Origin: an uncultured Pelosinus sp.
Lineage (GTDB): Bacteria > Bacillota > Negativicutes > Sporomusales > Acetonemataceae
Length of the DNA: 64,000 nt
Direction: 5' to 3'
Assembly: GCA_900542835.1 (NCBI GenBank)
Contig: UQPB01000003.1
Location: 74,246 to 138,245 of the forward strand
Below, piece by piece: positions 44,082-53,428 of this stretch. The position numbers were made by a program, and so were the translations under genes. Position 1 is the stretch's first letter. Each line of letters opens with the position of its first letter. The notes beneath the pieces are model-generated. The model ran no database searches. It saw only the letters and a list, made by a program, of their open reading frames with translations, and had not been told where the DNA came from.

Positions 44082-46052
44082 ATGTTTGCGAAGATAAAAA
44101 AACGCGACGGCCGGGAAGTGGCGTTTGACGAGGCCAAGATAACCGAAGCGATTTTCAAGGCCGCCAAATCTGTCGGCGGCGCGGATAAGCAGTTGGCGAT
44201 GGAGTTGACGCTGGATGTTTTGCGGTTTTTAAAGCAAAAATACAGCGGCGGTGTATTCACCGTCGAAGATGTTCAGGACACAGTGGAAAAGATCCTCATT
44301 GACAAAGGACATGCCAAAACCGCCAAGGCCTATATTCTCTACCGCGATCAGCGGACCCGCATCCGCGAGGGCCGCTCCGACCTGATGGATACGGTGGCGG
44401 AGATTCTGGTGGAAACCAGCCGGGAGAACGCCAATGTTTCCAACTCGCCTTCAGCCAAAATGCTGCAAATTGCCAGCGCCGCCAGCAAAGCTTACTATCT
44501 CAACCGGCTGCTGCCTGAACCGATGGCCCTGGCGCATCGCCGCGGTGATATTCATATCCATGACCTGGATTTTTATGCCAAGACGCTGACCTGTGTGCAA
44601 ATACCGCTGGGAAGGCTGCTGCGAGAGGGTTTTTCCAACGGCCACGGGTTTATCCGTCCTCCCAAACGGCCCTCATCAGCCACGGCTCTGGCTGCCATTA
44701 TTCTGCAAAGTTCGCAAAACGACATGCATGGCGGGCAATCGTTCGCCTTTTTCGATCGCGATATGGCGCCGTTTATGGAGGGGGCGTCGGAAGACGACGT
44801 CTATCAGGCCATGGAAGCACTGATTTATAATTTGAACAGCATGCATTCCCGCGCCGGGGCGCAAGTGCCGTTCTCCAGTCTTAATGTCGGCAGCGACATC
44901 TCGCCGGCGGCTCGTTCCGTTACCCGCAATCTGCTGCTGGCCTATGAGAAGGGGCTGGGCAGGGGAGAGAACCCGATTTTCCCCAATATTATTTTCCGGG
45001 TTAAAGCAGGCGTGAATTTTAATCCCGGCGATCCTAACTATGATCTGTTCCGGCTGGCAATCCGCGTTGCTTCCCAGCGTCTGAACCCGACCTTCAGCTT
45101 TATGGATTCCTCGTTTAACGCGCCTTATGGCGATCAGATCAGTTACATGGGCTGCCGTACGCGGGTAATGGACAACCGGCGTGGTCCTGCCGTCACCGAT
45201 GGCCGGGGCAATTTAAGCTTTACCACCATTAATTTACCGCGGCTGGCGATCAAGGCGGAACGCGATTTAATGAAGTTTTACGAAAGTCTGTCGCAAATGA
45301 TCGATTTGACCTGTGAGCAGTTGTATCACCGTTACCGGATTCAGGCAAAGCTCAAAGTCAGGGACATGCCGTTTCTCATGGGGCAGGGCCTGTATCTCGG
45401 CTCGGAGAACCTCGAACCCGACGCCCCGATTGAAGAGGCGGTCAAACACGGCACGTTGTCTCTGGGCTTTATCGGACTGGCGGAAACGCTGGTGGCGCTT
45501 ACCGGCTCCCACCACGGCGAAAGCGAGGAGTCCCAGGTACTGGGCGAAGAGATTGTGGCGTTTATGCGCGACAAGATTGATCGCGCCGCCGATAAATATG
45601 ATCTGAACTATACGCTGCTGGCGACGCCGGCGGAAGGCTTGTCCGGACGGTTTGTGAAGCTGGACAGGAAAGAGTATTCGCTGATTCCCGGCGTAACCGA
45701 TAAAGAGTTTTATACAAATTCTTTCCATGTGCCTGTTGATTATCCGGTCAGTGTATTTGAGAAGATGAAAATTGAGGGCGTGTATCATAAATACGCCAAT
45801 GCCGGCCATATTAGTTATATCGAGTTTAGTGCGCCGCCAGTCAATAATCTGAGCGCCGTTGAGGATATCCTGCGGCAAATGCAAAAATGCGATATCGGTT
45901 ATGCCGGTATTAACTTTCCCATTGATTTTTGCGACGCCTGCGGCTATTTTGGCGTCATCGACGGCGATACCTGCCCGGGCTGCGGTGTGGCGACGGTCAG
46001 ACGGGCGAGCCGGCTCAGCCCGGACAGAGGCCTGGCTACGCCGATAATTTGA
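44082..46052 (+). CDS. nrdD: Anaerobic ribonucleoside-triphosphate reductase NrdD, atypical C-terminus
   Basis: Class III ribonucleotide reductase, making dNTPs without oxygen. An N-terminal ATP-cone (about 1-95) is followed by the ten-stranded barrel; the likely thiyl-radical Cys358 is in YMGCRTRV. The C-terminal zinc site has C617, C620, C631 and C634. After it the frame ends VRRASRLSPDRGLATPII, with no Gly-Tyr of the usual RxxGYL glycyl-radical loop. The product has 656 residues and appears some 25-30 residues short. In another frame a Pro-Gly-Tyr string occurs just there, so a frameshift or sequence error is possible. Confidence 0.9.
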   Translation: MFAKIKKRDGREVAFDEAKITEAIFKAAKSVGGADKQLAMELTLDVLRFLKQKYSGGVFTVEDVQDTVEKILIDKGHAKTAKAYILYRDQRTRIREGRSDLMDTVAEILVETSRENANVSNSPSAKMLQIASAASKAYYLNRLLPEPMALAHRRGDIHIHDLDFYAKTLTCVQIPLGRLLREGFSNGHGFIRPPKRPSSATALAAIILQSSQNDMHGGQSFAFFDRDMAPFMEGASEDDVYQAMEALIYNLNSMHSRAGAQVPFSSLNVGSDISPAARSVTRNLLLAYEKGLGRGENPIFPNIIFRVKAGVNFNPGDPNYDLFRLAIRVASQRLNPTFSFMDSSFNAPYGDQISYMGCRTRVMDNRRGPAVTDGRGNLSFTTINLPRLAIKAERDLMKFYESLSQMIDLTCEQLYHRYRIQAKLKVRDMPFLMGQGLYLGSENLEPDAPIEEAVKHGTLSLGFIGLAETLVALTGSHHGESEESQVLGEEIVAFMRDKIDRAADKYDLNYTLLATPAEGLSGRFVKLDRKEYSLIPGVTDKEFYTNSFHVPVDYPVSVFEKMKIEGVYHKYANAGHISYIEFSAPPVNNLSAVEDILRQMQKCDIGYAGINFPIDFCDACGYFGVIDGDTCPGCGVATVRRASRLSPDRGLATPII

Positions 46053-46099
46053 TAGTGTGAAGGAATGACAGAGCGTTGATCCAGCAAGAAGGGTTGTTT

Positions 46100-46618
46100 A
46101 TGGAAATTAAAGTAGCGGGTATTATCCGCGAAAGTATTGTCGATGGTCCCGGCCTGCGGCTGGTGATTTTTACGCAGGGCTGTCCGCATCATTGCGATGG
46201 CTGCCATAATCCGGAAACGCATGATCCGGACGGAGGCAAGAGCATGGACAGTACGGAATTAATTGCGATGGTTGAAACCGCCCGGTTGATCCGCGGCGTC
46301 ACCTTCTCCGGCGGGGAGCCTTTCCTGCAGGCGGCGGCGCTGGCTTCCATCGCCGCTGCCGCCAAGCGCCGCGGCTTGGATATTGTGACTTATACCGGCT
46401 TTTTATATGAACATCTGCTGACGCTGGCTGACGCTGGCGTCAAAGCCCTGCTGGCGCAGACCGATATCCTTGTTGACGGGCCTTTCATCAAAGCCGAGCG
46501 TGACTTGCGATTAGCATTTTGCGGTTCGCGCAACCAGCGCCTGATTGATGTGCCCAAGTCGCTTGCGGCCGGACGCGCTGTATTATGGCAGGACCCTTAT
46601 CAAGTTATTTCCGTGTAA
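46100..46618 (+). CDS. nrdG: Anaerobic RNR-activating radical SAM protein NrdG
   Basis: Radical SAM enzyme that installs the glycyl radical on NrdD. The cluster motif CPHHCDGC (CxxxCxxC) and the TFSGGEPFLQ stretch are intact. It has 172 residues. ATG 46100, after AGAAGGG, gives the family's typical MEIKVAGIIRESIVDGPG start; TTG 46076 in frame is less likely. It lies 47 bases after nrdD. Its presence implies that NrdD is, or was until recently, a working glycyl-radical enzyme. Confidence 0.94.
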   Translation: MEIKVAGIIRESIVDGPGLRLVIFTQGCPHHCDGCHNPETHDPDGGKSMDSTELIAMVETARLIRGVTFSGGEPFLQAAALASIAAAAKRRGLDIVTYTGFLYEHLLTLADAGVKALLAQTDILVDGPFIKAERDLRLAFCGSRNQRLIDVPKSLAAGRAVLWQDPYQVISV

Positions 46619-46672
46619 AAATTTACGGCAGTTCCTGCCGGATCAGGATAGTGATGCAGTATCTCGTGGAAT

Positions 46673-48391
46673 TTGATCAAACAGCAGCAAAAGCTGCTGG
46701 CGGGCGAGCAAGGCGCGAGCGTCTACCCGCCGGGAGCCCGCCAGCCTTTTGCCCTGGCATATCCCAACCGTTATCATGTTGGCATGTCCAATCTGGGCAT
46801 GCAGATCATTTATCAGCAAATTAACCTGCGGGGCGACACCGCCTGTGAACGCTTTTTTTTGCCGGAGACCGAACAACTGCGCGAATATCTGCGCAGTAAA
46901 ACCGCGTTGCTGAGCCTGGAGACGCAGCGGCCGCTGCATCAGTTTCCCCTGATCGGCTTTGCCGTTTCCTTTGAGATGGATTATTTTCACCTGCTTGATA
47001 TGCTGGCACTGGGGCGGATACCGTTGCTGGCCCGGGACCGTTCTGACAGCGATCCGCTGGTTATCATCGGCGGCCCCTGCGCCAGCTTTAATCCCGAACC
47101 GCTGGCCGACTTCGTTGATATCTGCATTGTCGGCGAGGGCGAGGAGGTTATCCATGAACTGCTTGACGCCTATTACCGCGAGCGGGACAGATGCGCTTCC
47201 CGTCAGGAACTGCTGCTGGCGCTGGCGCGAATACCCGGCATTTATATTCCCGCCTTTTACCGCCATGAATATGATGAGCAAGGCGCGCTAACCGGCAGTA
47301 CCGTTTTGGGTCAGGCACCGCCGGCGGTAAGCCGCCGCTGGATCCGCGATCTCGATTCGTATCCCGGCGAGACGGTCATCAGCACCGCTAACACCGAATT
47401 TTCCAATATGCATCTGGTTGAAGTTGCCCGTGGCTGCGGCCGCCATTGCCGTTTTTGCATGGCAGGCTACTGCTTCCGGCGGCCTCGCAGCCGCAGTCTG
47501 GAGGTTGTGAAACAGGGTGTTGATAATGCTGCCCGCAGGCAGGCCCGTGTCGGACTGATGGGAGCGGCCATTTCCGATTATCCGGCAATCGACACTTTAT
47601 GTTCCTATATCGCTGCCAAAGACTTGTCAATGTCGGTCGCATCCCTGCGCGCCGACTCGCTGACCCCGCTGCTGGTGTCTTCGCTTGCGGCCAGCGGCCA
47701 TAAGACAATTACGCTTGCGCCTGAAGCCGGCAGTGAACGGTTGCGCCGGGTCATTAATAAGAATATCAGTGACCAGGATCTGGCCGAGGCGGTCAACCTG
47801 GCTATCGGTGCCGGTATCGCGCACGTACGCTTGTACATTATGGTCGGGCTGCCAACAGAGACCGATGCGGATATTGCCGCTATCGCCGTGATGGCGAGGC
47901 AGATTAAGCGCCGCATGGAATCCCTGGGCAGCAAAGGCCGGCTGACGCTTAGTGTAAATCCGTTCATTCCCAAGCCGTTTACGCCGTTTCAATGGCTGCC
48001 AATGTGCGATTACGCGATTGTCGTTTCGCGCCTTAAATCGATTGAGCGTGAGCTGAAGCCGGAGAAGGGAATTGAGGTGCTGATTGAATCGCCGAAGGAA
48101 GCCTACATCCAAAGCGTATTGGCCAGAGGCGACCGGCGGCTGGCCGAGGCGCTGGCCCAGGCCCAGGCGCTGGGAGGCAAGAAATATTGGAAACAGGCGA
48201 TGAAGCAGGTACAGTTGGATGAAAACGCCTATCTATACCGTCAGCGCAGCGTTGCGGAAGTGTTTCCCTGGCATCGCTATGATATTGGCCTCACAGCCGG
48301 TTATTTGCAGCAGGAGTGCCAGGCTGCGCTTGACGAGAAGTATACGCCGCCCTGCTTTGCCGAATGTAAGCGCTGCGGTGTCTGTAGTTAA
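46673..48391 (+). CDS. B12-binding-domain radical SAM protein of unknown substrate
   Basis: A 572-residue protein with an N-terminal cobalamin-binding-like domain (about 20-170) and a radical SAM core with CGRHCRFC (CxxxCxxC, about residues 258-265), ending in a Cys-rich tail (CFAECKRCGVCS). It resembles the family found near ribosome and tRNA genes in Firmicutes; no reaction is established. The start is uncertain: TTG 46673 has only a weak site (GTGGA) ahead, but earlier in-frame starts are lacking. Confidence 0.88.
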   Translation: MIKQQQKLLAGEQGASVYPPGARQPFALAYPNRYHVGMSNLGMQIIYQQINLRGDTACERFFLPETEQLREYLRSKTALLSLETQRPLHQFPLIGFAVSFEMDYFHLLDMLALGRIPLLARDRSDSDPLVIIGGPCASFNPEPLADFVDICIVGEGEEVIHELLDAYYRERDRCASRQELLLALARIPGIYIPAFYRHEYDEQGALTGSTVLGQAPPAVSRRWIRDLDSYPGETVISTANTEFSNMHLVEVARGCGRHCRFCMAGYCFRRPRSRSLEVVKQGVDNAARRQARVGLMGAAISDYPAIDTLCSYIAAKDLSMSVASLRADSLTPLLVSSLAASGHKTITLAPEAGSERLRRVINKNISDQDLAEAVNLAIGAGIAHVRLYIMVGLPTETDADIAAIAVMARQIKRRMESLGSKGRLTLSVNPFIPKPFTPFQWLPMCDYAIVVSRLKSIERELKPEKGIEVLIESPKEAYIQSVLARGDRRLAEALAQAQALGGKKYWKQAMKQVQLDENAYLYRQRSVAEVFPWHRYDIGLTAGYLQQECQAALDEKYTPPCFAECKRCGVCS

Positions 48392-48451
48392 AAGCGGCTG
48401 CCGGTACCGGCCTGGACCAGCAGGAAGTCTATGCGAAAAAGGAGAGCAGAA

Positions 48452-49252
48452 ATGAACGAACAATTTGTGCTGCGCCATGCGAATAATGGTATCTGGTATG
48501 GCGTTTTCAGCCATTTTGCCGCTCACGGGCTTGTGCATGGCGTTTCAACCCGGCTTAACGGATGCAGCGAAGCCCCCTGGCAGTCCCTGAATCTAGGCTT
48601 GCACTGCGGCGACTGCCCGCCGGCAGTGACAGCCAATCGTGATCGCTTCGCCGCTGCGGTTGGTTTTGACGCGGCGGCGGCAGTGACGGCCCAACAGGTC
48701 CACGAAGATACCGTCGCCATTATCACAAGAGACGGCGGAGACTATCGCCGCGCGATTGCGGCGACAGACGCGCTGGTGACTGCCGAGCCGAATATTCCGC
48801 TTATGCTATTTTTCGCTGATTGCGTTCCTGTACTGTTTTTTGATCCGGTACGCCGGGTTGCCGCTGTCACGCATGCCGGCTGGCGGGGAACCGTTGCCCG
48901 CATTGCCGCCAAAACCTTGCAACGGCTGCAAGCGGAGTTCCGGGTCGATCCCCGCGATTGTCTGGTTGGCATCGGCCCCTCAATCGGCCAGTGCTGCTAT
49001 GAAGTCGACGCAGCTGTTATTGACCGGCTGCGCCGTGAGTTTAGCGACTGGCAGGAATTCGTCACCCCCGCCGGTGATCGCTGGCGGCTTGATCTCTGGG
49101 AGGTCAACCGGCGTCAGCTGATTGCTGCCGGCGCCGCCGACGCCAATATCATCGTCAGCGGTATTTGCACCGCCTGCAACCGGGATCTGTTCTACTCCTA
49201 CCGGGCTGACGGGGGAAGAACGGGGCGGCTGGGTGCGGTAATACAGCTTTAA
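48452..49252 (+). CDS. pgeF: Purine nucleoside phosphorylase / laccase-domain protein PgeF (YlmD)
   Basis: YfiH/YlmD-family protein. Conserved motifs: VHGVSTRLNG, VTAQQVHEDTV, FFADCVPVLFFDP, HAGWRGTVARIA and GPSIGQCCYEVD, with metal-ligand His and Cys. Family members cleave purine nucleosides, and E. coli PgeF edits cytoplasmic peptidoglycan precursors. It has 266 residues. ATG 48452 is chosen after AAAGGAGA; an in-frame ATG at 48431 lies upstream of that site. The gene sits ahead of the division cluster, as ylmD does in B. subtilis. Confidence 0.93.
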   Translation: MNEQFVLRHANNGIWYGVFSHFAAHGLVHGVSTRLNGCSEAPWQSLNLGLHCGDCPPAVTANRDRFAAAVGFDAAAAVTAQQVHEDTVAIITRDGGDYRRAIAATDALVTAEPNIPLMLFFADCVPVLFFDPVRRVAAVTHAGWRGTVARIAAKTLQRLQAEFRVDPRDCLVGIGPSIGQCCYEVDAAVIDRLRREFSDWQEFVTPAGDRWRLDLWEVNRRQLIAAGAADANIIVSGICTACNRDLFYSYRADGGRTGRLGAVIQL

Positions 49253-49265
49253 GGAGTAATAGGCT

Positions 49266-50453
49266 ATGGCAAGACGGAAAAAATCTCGCCGCTGGCCACT
49301 GTTGCTGGCACTGCTGGCAGCAGTCCTGGCGGTGGTTTTCTGGCCGGCCAGTGAAGACCAGCGGCCGGCGCCGCAACCATATAAACTGGACAAGACTGGC
49401 GCCGGCAGCAGCGCCGATTACTCGGCGGCTTGCTATGACCTGCATCAGGCGGTGGATGCGGCGTTGGCCCAACAGCGCGTCACCGTTCGCCAGAAGCAGG
49501 AATTTGTCCGGCAAGTGCCGCGCAAAGGCGTGGAAGGCGAATTGCGCTGGCATGCGCGACAGCTGTTGATTGAAAAGCCAGCCTCGGTATCGACAGACGC
49601 GCTGCTGCAGGCGCTGAAAACCGTTGTCGCGCCTTATCGCGGCAGCATACTCGGCGTTGAGGACGACGCTTTCGCCGGCCAAAAAGCGCGGCGGGTTGAT
49701 ATCGGCCTGCAAGAGCCATTGGAGCAGGATACAGTTACGATTATTGCCGATCAGATATTTATCCTTGAACCGCCGCGAACGCAGGCTAAAGCCAAGGCCA
49801 AGCTGGCGATCATTATTGATGATTTTGGCTACTCGGCGGAGCATATCGCCGCGTTTACCGCGATCAAACAGCCATTGACCTTCTCGGTTCTGCCCTATCA
49901 CCCCTACAGTAATATGGCGGCCGCCAACGCACTGGCGGCCAAGCATCAGGTTATGCTGCACATGCCGATGGAGCCGCTGCAGATGAATGGCGCCGGTGAA
50001 CCGGTGATGCTTTCCGCGGCAATGAGCGATGCGGAGATTAAAACGGCTGTCACCCGGGCGATTGCTTCCATTCCCGGCGTTAGCGGCCTCAATAATCATC
50101 AGGGATCGAAAGCGACGGCCGATGCCCGGGTGATGCAAGCGGTTATGACTGCGCTCAAGCCTGCCAGTTTATTTTTTATTGACAGCCGTACGTCAGCCGC
50201 TTCCGTAGCGGCCGCTACCGCACGCAAGGCGGGGGTTCGCACCGCCGCCAACGATTTGTTTATTGATAATGTCGCGGATCCGGAAACGATCAAGCAGCAA
50301 CTGCGGCAGGCGATACAGCTGTCCTTGCGCCACGGCAGCCTGATCGTCATTGGTCACGACCGGCCGGCAACGGCGACGGCACTGACTGCGATGCTGCCGG
50401 AGTTTGAGGCTGCCGGCGTTCAACTGGTGTTTGCCTCGCAACTAGTCGAATAG
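49266..50453 (+). CDS. Divergent polysaccharide deacetylase family protein
   Basis: A 395-residue protein with a basic N-terminus and one membrane anchor (about 10-27), an about 140-residue extracytoplasmic region, then the YibQ-type divergent deacetylase domain (about 178-395). Conserved stretches are IIIDDFGYS, VMLHMPMEP, GLNNHQGSKAT, FFIDSRTSA and IVIGHDRPAT. Metal-ligand-like Asp and His are present. A cell-envelope role is likely; the substrate is unknown. It lies between pgeF and yggS, unlike in B. subtilis. Confidence 0.9.
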   Translation: MARRKKSRRWPLLLALLAAVLAVVFWPASEDQRPAPQPYKLDKTGAGSSADYSAACYDLHQAVDAALAQQRVTVRQKQEFVRQVPRKGVEGELRWHARQLLIEKPASVSTDALLQALKTVVAPYRGSILGVEDDAFAGQKARRVDIGLQEPLEQDTVTIIADQIFILEPPRTQAKAKAKLAIIIDDFGYSAEHIAAFTAIKQPLTFSVLPYHPYSNMAAANALAAKHQVMLHMPMEPLQMNGAGEPVMLSAAMSDAEIKTAVTRAIASIPGVSGLNNHQGSKATADARVMQAVMTALKPASLFFIDSRTSAASVAAATARKAGVRTAANDLFIDNVADPETIKQQLRQAIQLSLRHGSLIVIGHDRPATATALTAMLPEFEAAGVQLVFASQLVE

Positions 50454-50496
50454 CGTTGGGCAGGCCGGCAGAGCATGCAGGCGTTAAACCGGTTTC

Positions 50497-50519
50497 AGGC
50501 CGCCGTTCAGGCGGCTTTT
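50497..50519 (+). terminator. Intrinsic terminator after the divergent deacetylase gene
   Basis: A GC-rich stem (GCCGCC at 50499-50504 with GGCGGC at 50510-50515), a five-base loop and TTTT. Moderately strong. It separates the deacetylase from the division cluster. Confidence 0.7.
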
Positions 50520-50628
50520 GCCATACCCCGGACTTTAGTCATGTTCGCGATTTTTTTTCAAATCATGGCGGCAGCGAAGAGGGAAATTCTGTTTATCAGC
50601 GAATAACACATATAATGGAGGTAGAGGT

Positions 50629-51324
50629 ATGTCCATTGATCAGGCTATTTCCCACCTGCTGGAGCATGTACATAGTCTAGCGGCGGCGAGAAGGGACGCA
50701 TTCCCGGAGCTGCCTGCCGTTCGAATAGCTGCTGTAACCAAAAATCAAAGCGCGCAAACGGTTAAAGCCGCGTTGGCTGCAGGCCTGCGGATTGCTGCCG
50801 AAAACCGTGTACAGGAAGCGCTGCAGAAGCATGCTGTCATCGGTGAAGCGGCGGAGTGGCATTTCATCGGTCATCTGCAAACCAACAAGGTTAAACAGGT
50901 TGTTCCGTTTTGTCAGCTCATTCATTCCCTGGACCGTCAGGAGCTGGCTGTCGCCATTGATCAGGCCGCCGCTAAGCTGAATAAGCGTCAGGATGTACTG
51001 CTGCAGGTCAACGTCTCCGGCGAAGCGACCAAGTTTGGCGTTAGGCCGGGACAGGCTGTCGAGTTGGCTAAATTTGCCGCTTCGCTGCCCAATATCCGTC
51101 TTTGCGGCTGTATGACCATCGCACCGTTGTACGAGAACATGGAGGAAACCCGGCCGGTTTTCCGGGAGCTGGCTTATTTGTTTCAGGAGATAAAAACACT
51201 GAACCTGCCTAACAGCCGCTTGGAGTGGCTATCGATGGGCATGACTCATGATTACCCGGTGGCAATTGAAGAAGGCGCCAATATCATTCGTATTGGCACA
51301 GGTATATTTGGAAAACGTGGCTGA
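50629..51324 (+). CDS. yggS: PLP-binding protein YggS/YlmE (PLP homeostasis)
   Basis: Alanine-racemase-like TIM barrel that binds pyridoxal phosphate and keeps free PLP and amino-acid pools in balance. The PLP lysine is in VTKNQSAQTV (about residues 35-44), with HFIGHLQTNKVKQV and LSMGMTHDYPVAIEEGANIIRIG. It has 231 residues. The ATG follows GGAGGTAGAGGT. It heads the yggS-sepF-proC-ylmH-divIVA-yggU series, equivalent to ylmE onward in B. subtilis. Confidence 0.95.
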   Translation: MSIDQAISHLLEHVHSLAAARRDAFPELPAVRIAAVTKNQSAQTVKAALAAGLRIAAENRVQEALQKHAVIGEAAEWHFIGHLQTNKVKQVVPFCQLIHSLDRQELAVAIDQAAAKLNKRQDVLLQVNVSGEATKFGVRPGQAVELAKFAASLPNIRLCGCMTIAPLYENMEETRPVFRELAYLFQEIKTLNLPNSRLEWLSMGMTHDYPVAIEEGANIIRIGTGIFGKRG

Positions 51325-51347
51325 GATACTAAGGAGGTAGCGCGGAA

Positions 51348-51773
51348 ATGAAAATTATGGAAAAAGTTTGGGGCAGTCTTGGCATCATTGAGCCCGTGGA
51401 AACAGAGGAAGACCGTCTGCGGCAAGAAGAGCCGGACTCGAAGCTGTCAAAGAAAAACAACCTGGTTAATTTAAACAATTCCCAGAAGCCGATTAAGGTT
51501 ATTGTCGTCGAGCCGCATTCGTTTGATGATGCGCAGCAAATTTCCGATCATCTGAAGAATCGCAAGCCTGTTGTCGTTAATTTCGAAAATACGGACAAGG
51601 AAATTGCCAAGCGTATGGTTGATTTTATCAGCGGTACCACCTATGCCTTAAACGGTAATATTCAAAAAATCGGCAATAATATCTTTTTCTGCGTTCCCAG
51701 CAATGTCGATATTACTTATAGCGGACGCGAGGACGGTGCCGATAAATCGGTCTTATCCTGGATGAACAAATAA
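51348..51773 (+). CDS. sepF: Cell division protein SepF
   Basis: Membrane-binding partner of FtsZ that bundles filaments at the septum. A short amphipathic N-terminus (about 1-12) and a charged linker precede the SepF core (about 45-135) with the conserved VVEPHSFDDAQQI and RMVDFISGTTYALNG stretches. It has 141 residues. The ATG follows AAGGAGG. It is in the division cluster together with divIVA. Confidence 0.95.
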   Translation: MKIMEKVWGSLGIIEPVETEEDRLRQEEPDSKLSKKNNLVNLNNSQKPIKVIVVEPHSFDDAQQISDHLKNRKPVVVNFENTDKEIAKRMVDFISGTTYALNGNIQKIGNNIFFCVPSNVDITYSGREDGADKSVLSWMNK

Positions 51774-51786
51774 GCGGAGGACAGGT

Positions 51787-52596
51787 ATGCTTGCATCGAA
51801 ACGGATCGGCTTTATTGGCGCCGGCGCTATGGCCGAAGCGCTAATAAAGGGTTTTTTAAACGGTGGCCTGCTGCAACCGGGGCAGTGTATGCTCAGCGAT
51901 GTTTCGCAGGAACGTCTTGCCATTCTGACTGAGCGCTACGGTGTCGGCGCTGTCAGCGATAACGCCACGCTTGCCCGCCAGTCGGACATTCTGTTTTTAG
52001 CGGTTAAGCCGCAGGTAATTAAATCCGTGCTGGCTGACATCAGCCAGGTGATTGATAGCGGTACGCTGGTGGTTTCCATTGCGGCCGGCATCCGTCTGAG
52101 CCTACTGGAAGAAAAGCTGCCGGGGGTCCGGATTTTGCGGGTTATGCCCAATACACCGGCCGCTGTCGGCGCCGGCATGGCCGCCATCAGCGCCGGCAAG
52201 CTGGCAACTGCCGCCGACAGCGAAATAGCCGTACGGCTTCTGGAAACGGCCGGCAGGGCGGTTCTGGTACCGGAAACGCTTATGGATGCGGTTACCGGTT
52301 TATCGGGCAGCGGTCCCGGCTATGCCTTCGTTATGATTGACGCTCTGGCCGATGCCGGCGTCCGGGTTGGCTTTGATCGCCGGACGGCAATTTTGATGGC
52401 GGCGCAGACGCTGCTGGGTGCGGCTAAAATGGTACTGGACACCGGCGAGCATCCGGCGAAATTGCGGGATTTGGTTACCTCTCCCGCCGGAACGACGATC
52501 GCCGGCATCCAGGTGCTGGAGCAGCGTCAGGTGCGCGCTGCCTTAATTGACGCCGTTGTCGCCGCCAGCAGCCGCTCAACGGAGCTGAACAACTGA
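51787..52596 (+). CDS. proC: Pyrroline-5-carboxylate reductase
   Basis: Last step of proline synthesis: reduces pyrroline-5-carboxylate with NAD(P)H. The Rossmann motif GFIGAGAMAEALIKG is at residues 7-21; the C-terminal dimer domain has the family signature around AVTGLSGSGPGYAFVMIDALADAGV. It has 269 residues. It lies between sepF and ylmH, where B. subtilis has ylmG. The stop overlaps the ylmH start. Confidence 0.95.
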   Translation: MLASKRIGFIGAGAMAEALIKGFLNGGLLQPGQCMLSDVSQERLAILTERYGVGAVSDNATLARQSDILFLAVKPQVIKSVLADISQVIDSGTLVVSIAAGIRLSLLEEKLPGVRILRVMPNTPAAVGAGMAAISAGKLATAADSEIAVRLLETAGRAVLVPETLMDAVTGLSGSGPGYAFVMIDALADAGVRVGFDRRTAILMAAQTLLGAAKMVLDTGEHPAKLRDLVTSPAGTTIAGIQVLEQRQVRAALIDAVVAASSRSTELNN

Positions 52597-53387
52597 TGGG
52601 GGCAAGTGAACGGGAAAAAATTATCCGCTACTACCGGGCCAGCGGCGACGCCGAACTGGCGGCGAAGCTGCTGGATGCGGCGGAGGCCGCGCTGCGCTAT
52701 CGCAAATACAAAATTACGGATTTCCTTGACCCATTTGGGTTTACAGTGGCCGAAACAATTGCCGCCCATTATCCACGACTGCGCTTAGACGCAAGCGGCG
52801 GGTACGCCGCTGCGGAGCGGGTGCGGGCAGTGTTCTCGGATGAAGATTTTGCCGGCGAGGCGGATTATGGCATCGCCGCTCTGCGGATTGAGTTCGATCC
52901 GCGTTATTATCAGTTAACACATCGCGATGTGCTGGGAGCGCTAACCGGTCTCGGCTTGAAACGGGAAGTGATCGGCGACATCATCATGCTGCCGGACGGC
53001 TGTCAGGTTATTATTGACGCGGCCATGGCGGCATTTGCGCTGCAGCAGCTGTCTAAAATCGGTACTGCCCCGGCTAAAAGCGAGCTGCTGCCGTTGGAAC
53101 AACTGGCGGCGAAAGAAGAACGCCAGAAGGAAATCAGGACAACGGTTGCCTCGTTGCGGCTGGACGTGGTCGCAGCCGCCGGCTTTGGTGTTTCCAGAAG
53201 CAAAATGGCCGGCGACATTGCGCTGGACAAGCTGAAGGTCAACTGGCAGGATGCCAAAAGCAGTTCGCAGACGCTAAAGCCGGGGGATATTATTTCCATG
53301 CGCGGACGCGGCCGTGTCGAAATCAGCGATATTATCGGGCAGACCAAGAAGGGCCGCATTAGTATCGTTCTGAAACGGTTTCTTTAA
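52596..53387 (+). CDS. ylmH: S4-domain RNA-binding protein YlmH
   Basis: A 263-residue protein with an N-terminal domain, an RRM-like middle and a C-terminal S4 RNA-binding domain (about 185-245: RLDVVAAAGFGVSRSKMAGDIALDKLKVN). B. subtilis YlmH has been linked to ribosome-associated quality control in addition to its place by the division genes. The ATG overlaps the proC stop (TGATG), so coupling is likely. An rqcH gene lies elsewhere in this window (61875-63632). Confidence 0.92.
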   Translation: MGASEREKIIRYYRASGDAELAAKLLDAAEAALRYRKYKITDFLDPFGFTVAETIAAHYPRLRLDASGGYAAAERVRAVFSDEDFAGEADYGIAALRIEFDPRYYQLTHRDVLGALTGLGLKREVIGDIIMLPDGCQVIIDAAMAAFALQQLSKIGTAPAKSELLPLEQLAAKEERQKEIRTTVASLRLDVVAAAGFGVSRSKMAGDIALDKLKVNWQDAKSSSQTLKPGDIISMRGRGRVEISDIIGQTKKGRISIVLKRFL

Positions 53388-53428
53388 CTTGCTGCCTGGA
53401 TGCGGCGTATTTTACGGGAGGGCTCGTC

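Noticed and set aside
49155..50138. Minus-strand open frame of 327 codons opposite the divergent deacetylase gene
   Set aside because: It has biased, Arg/His-rich composition with no known motif; the plus-strand frame has conserved deacetylase motifs and a ribosome site.
50611..50616. Perfect TATAAT just before yggS
   Set aside because: A start of transcription from it would fall after the GGAGG ribosome site, and no -35 box lies at the right distance; probably chance.
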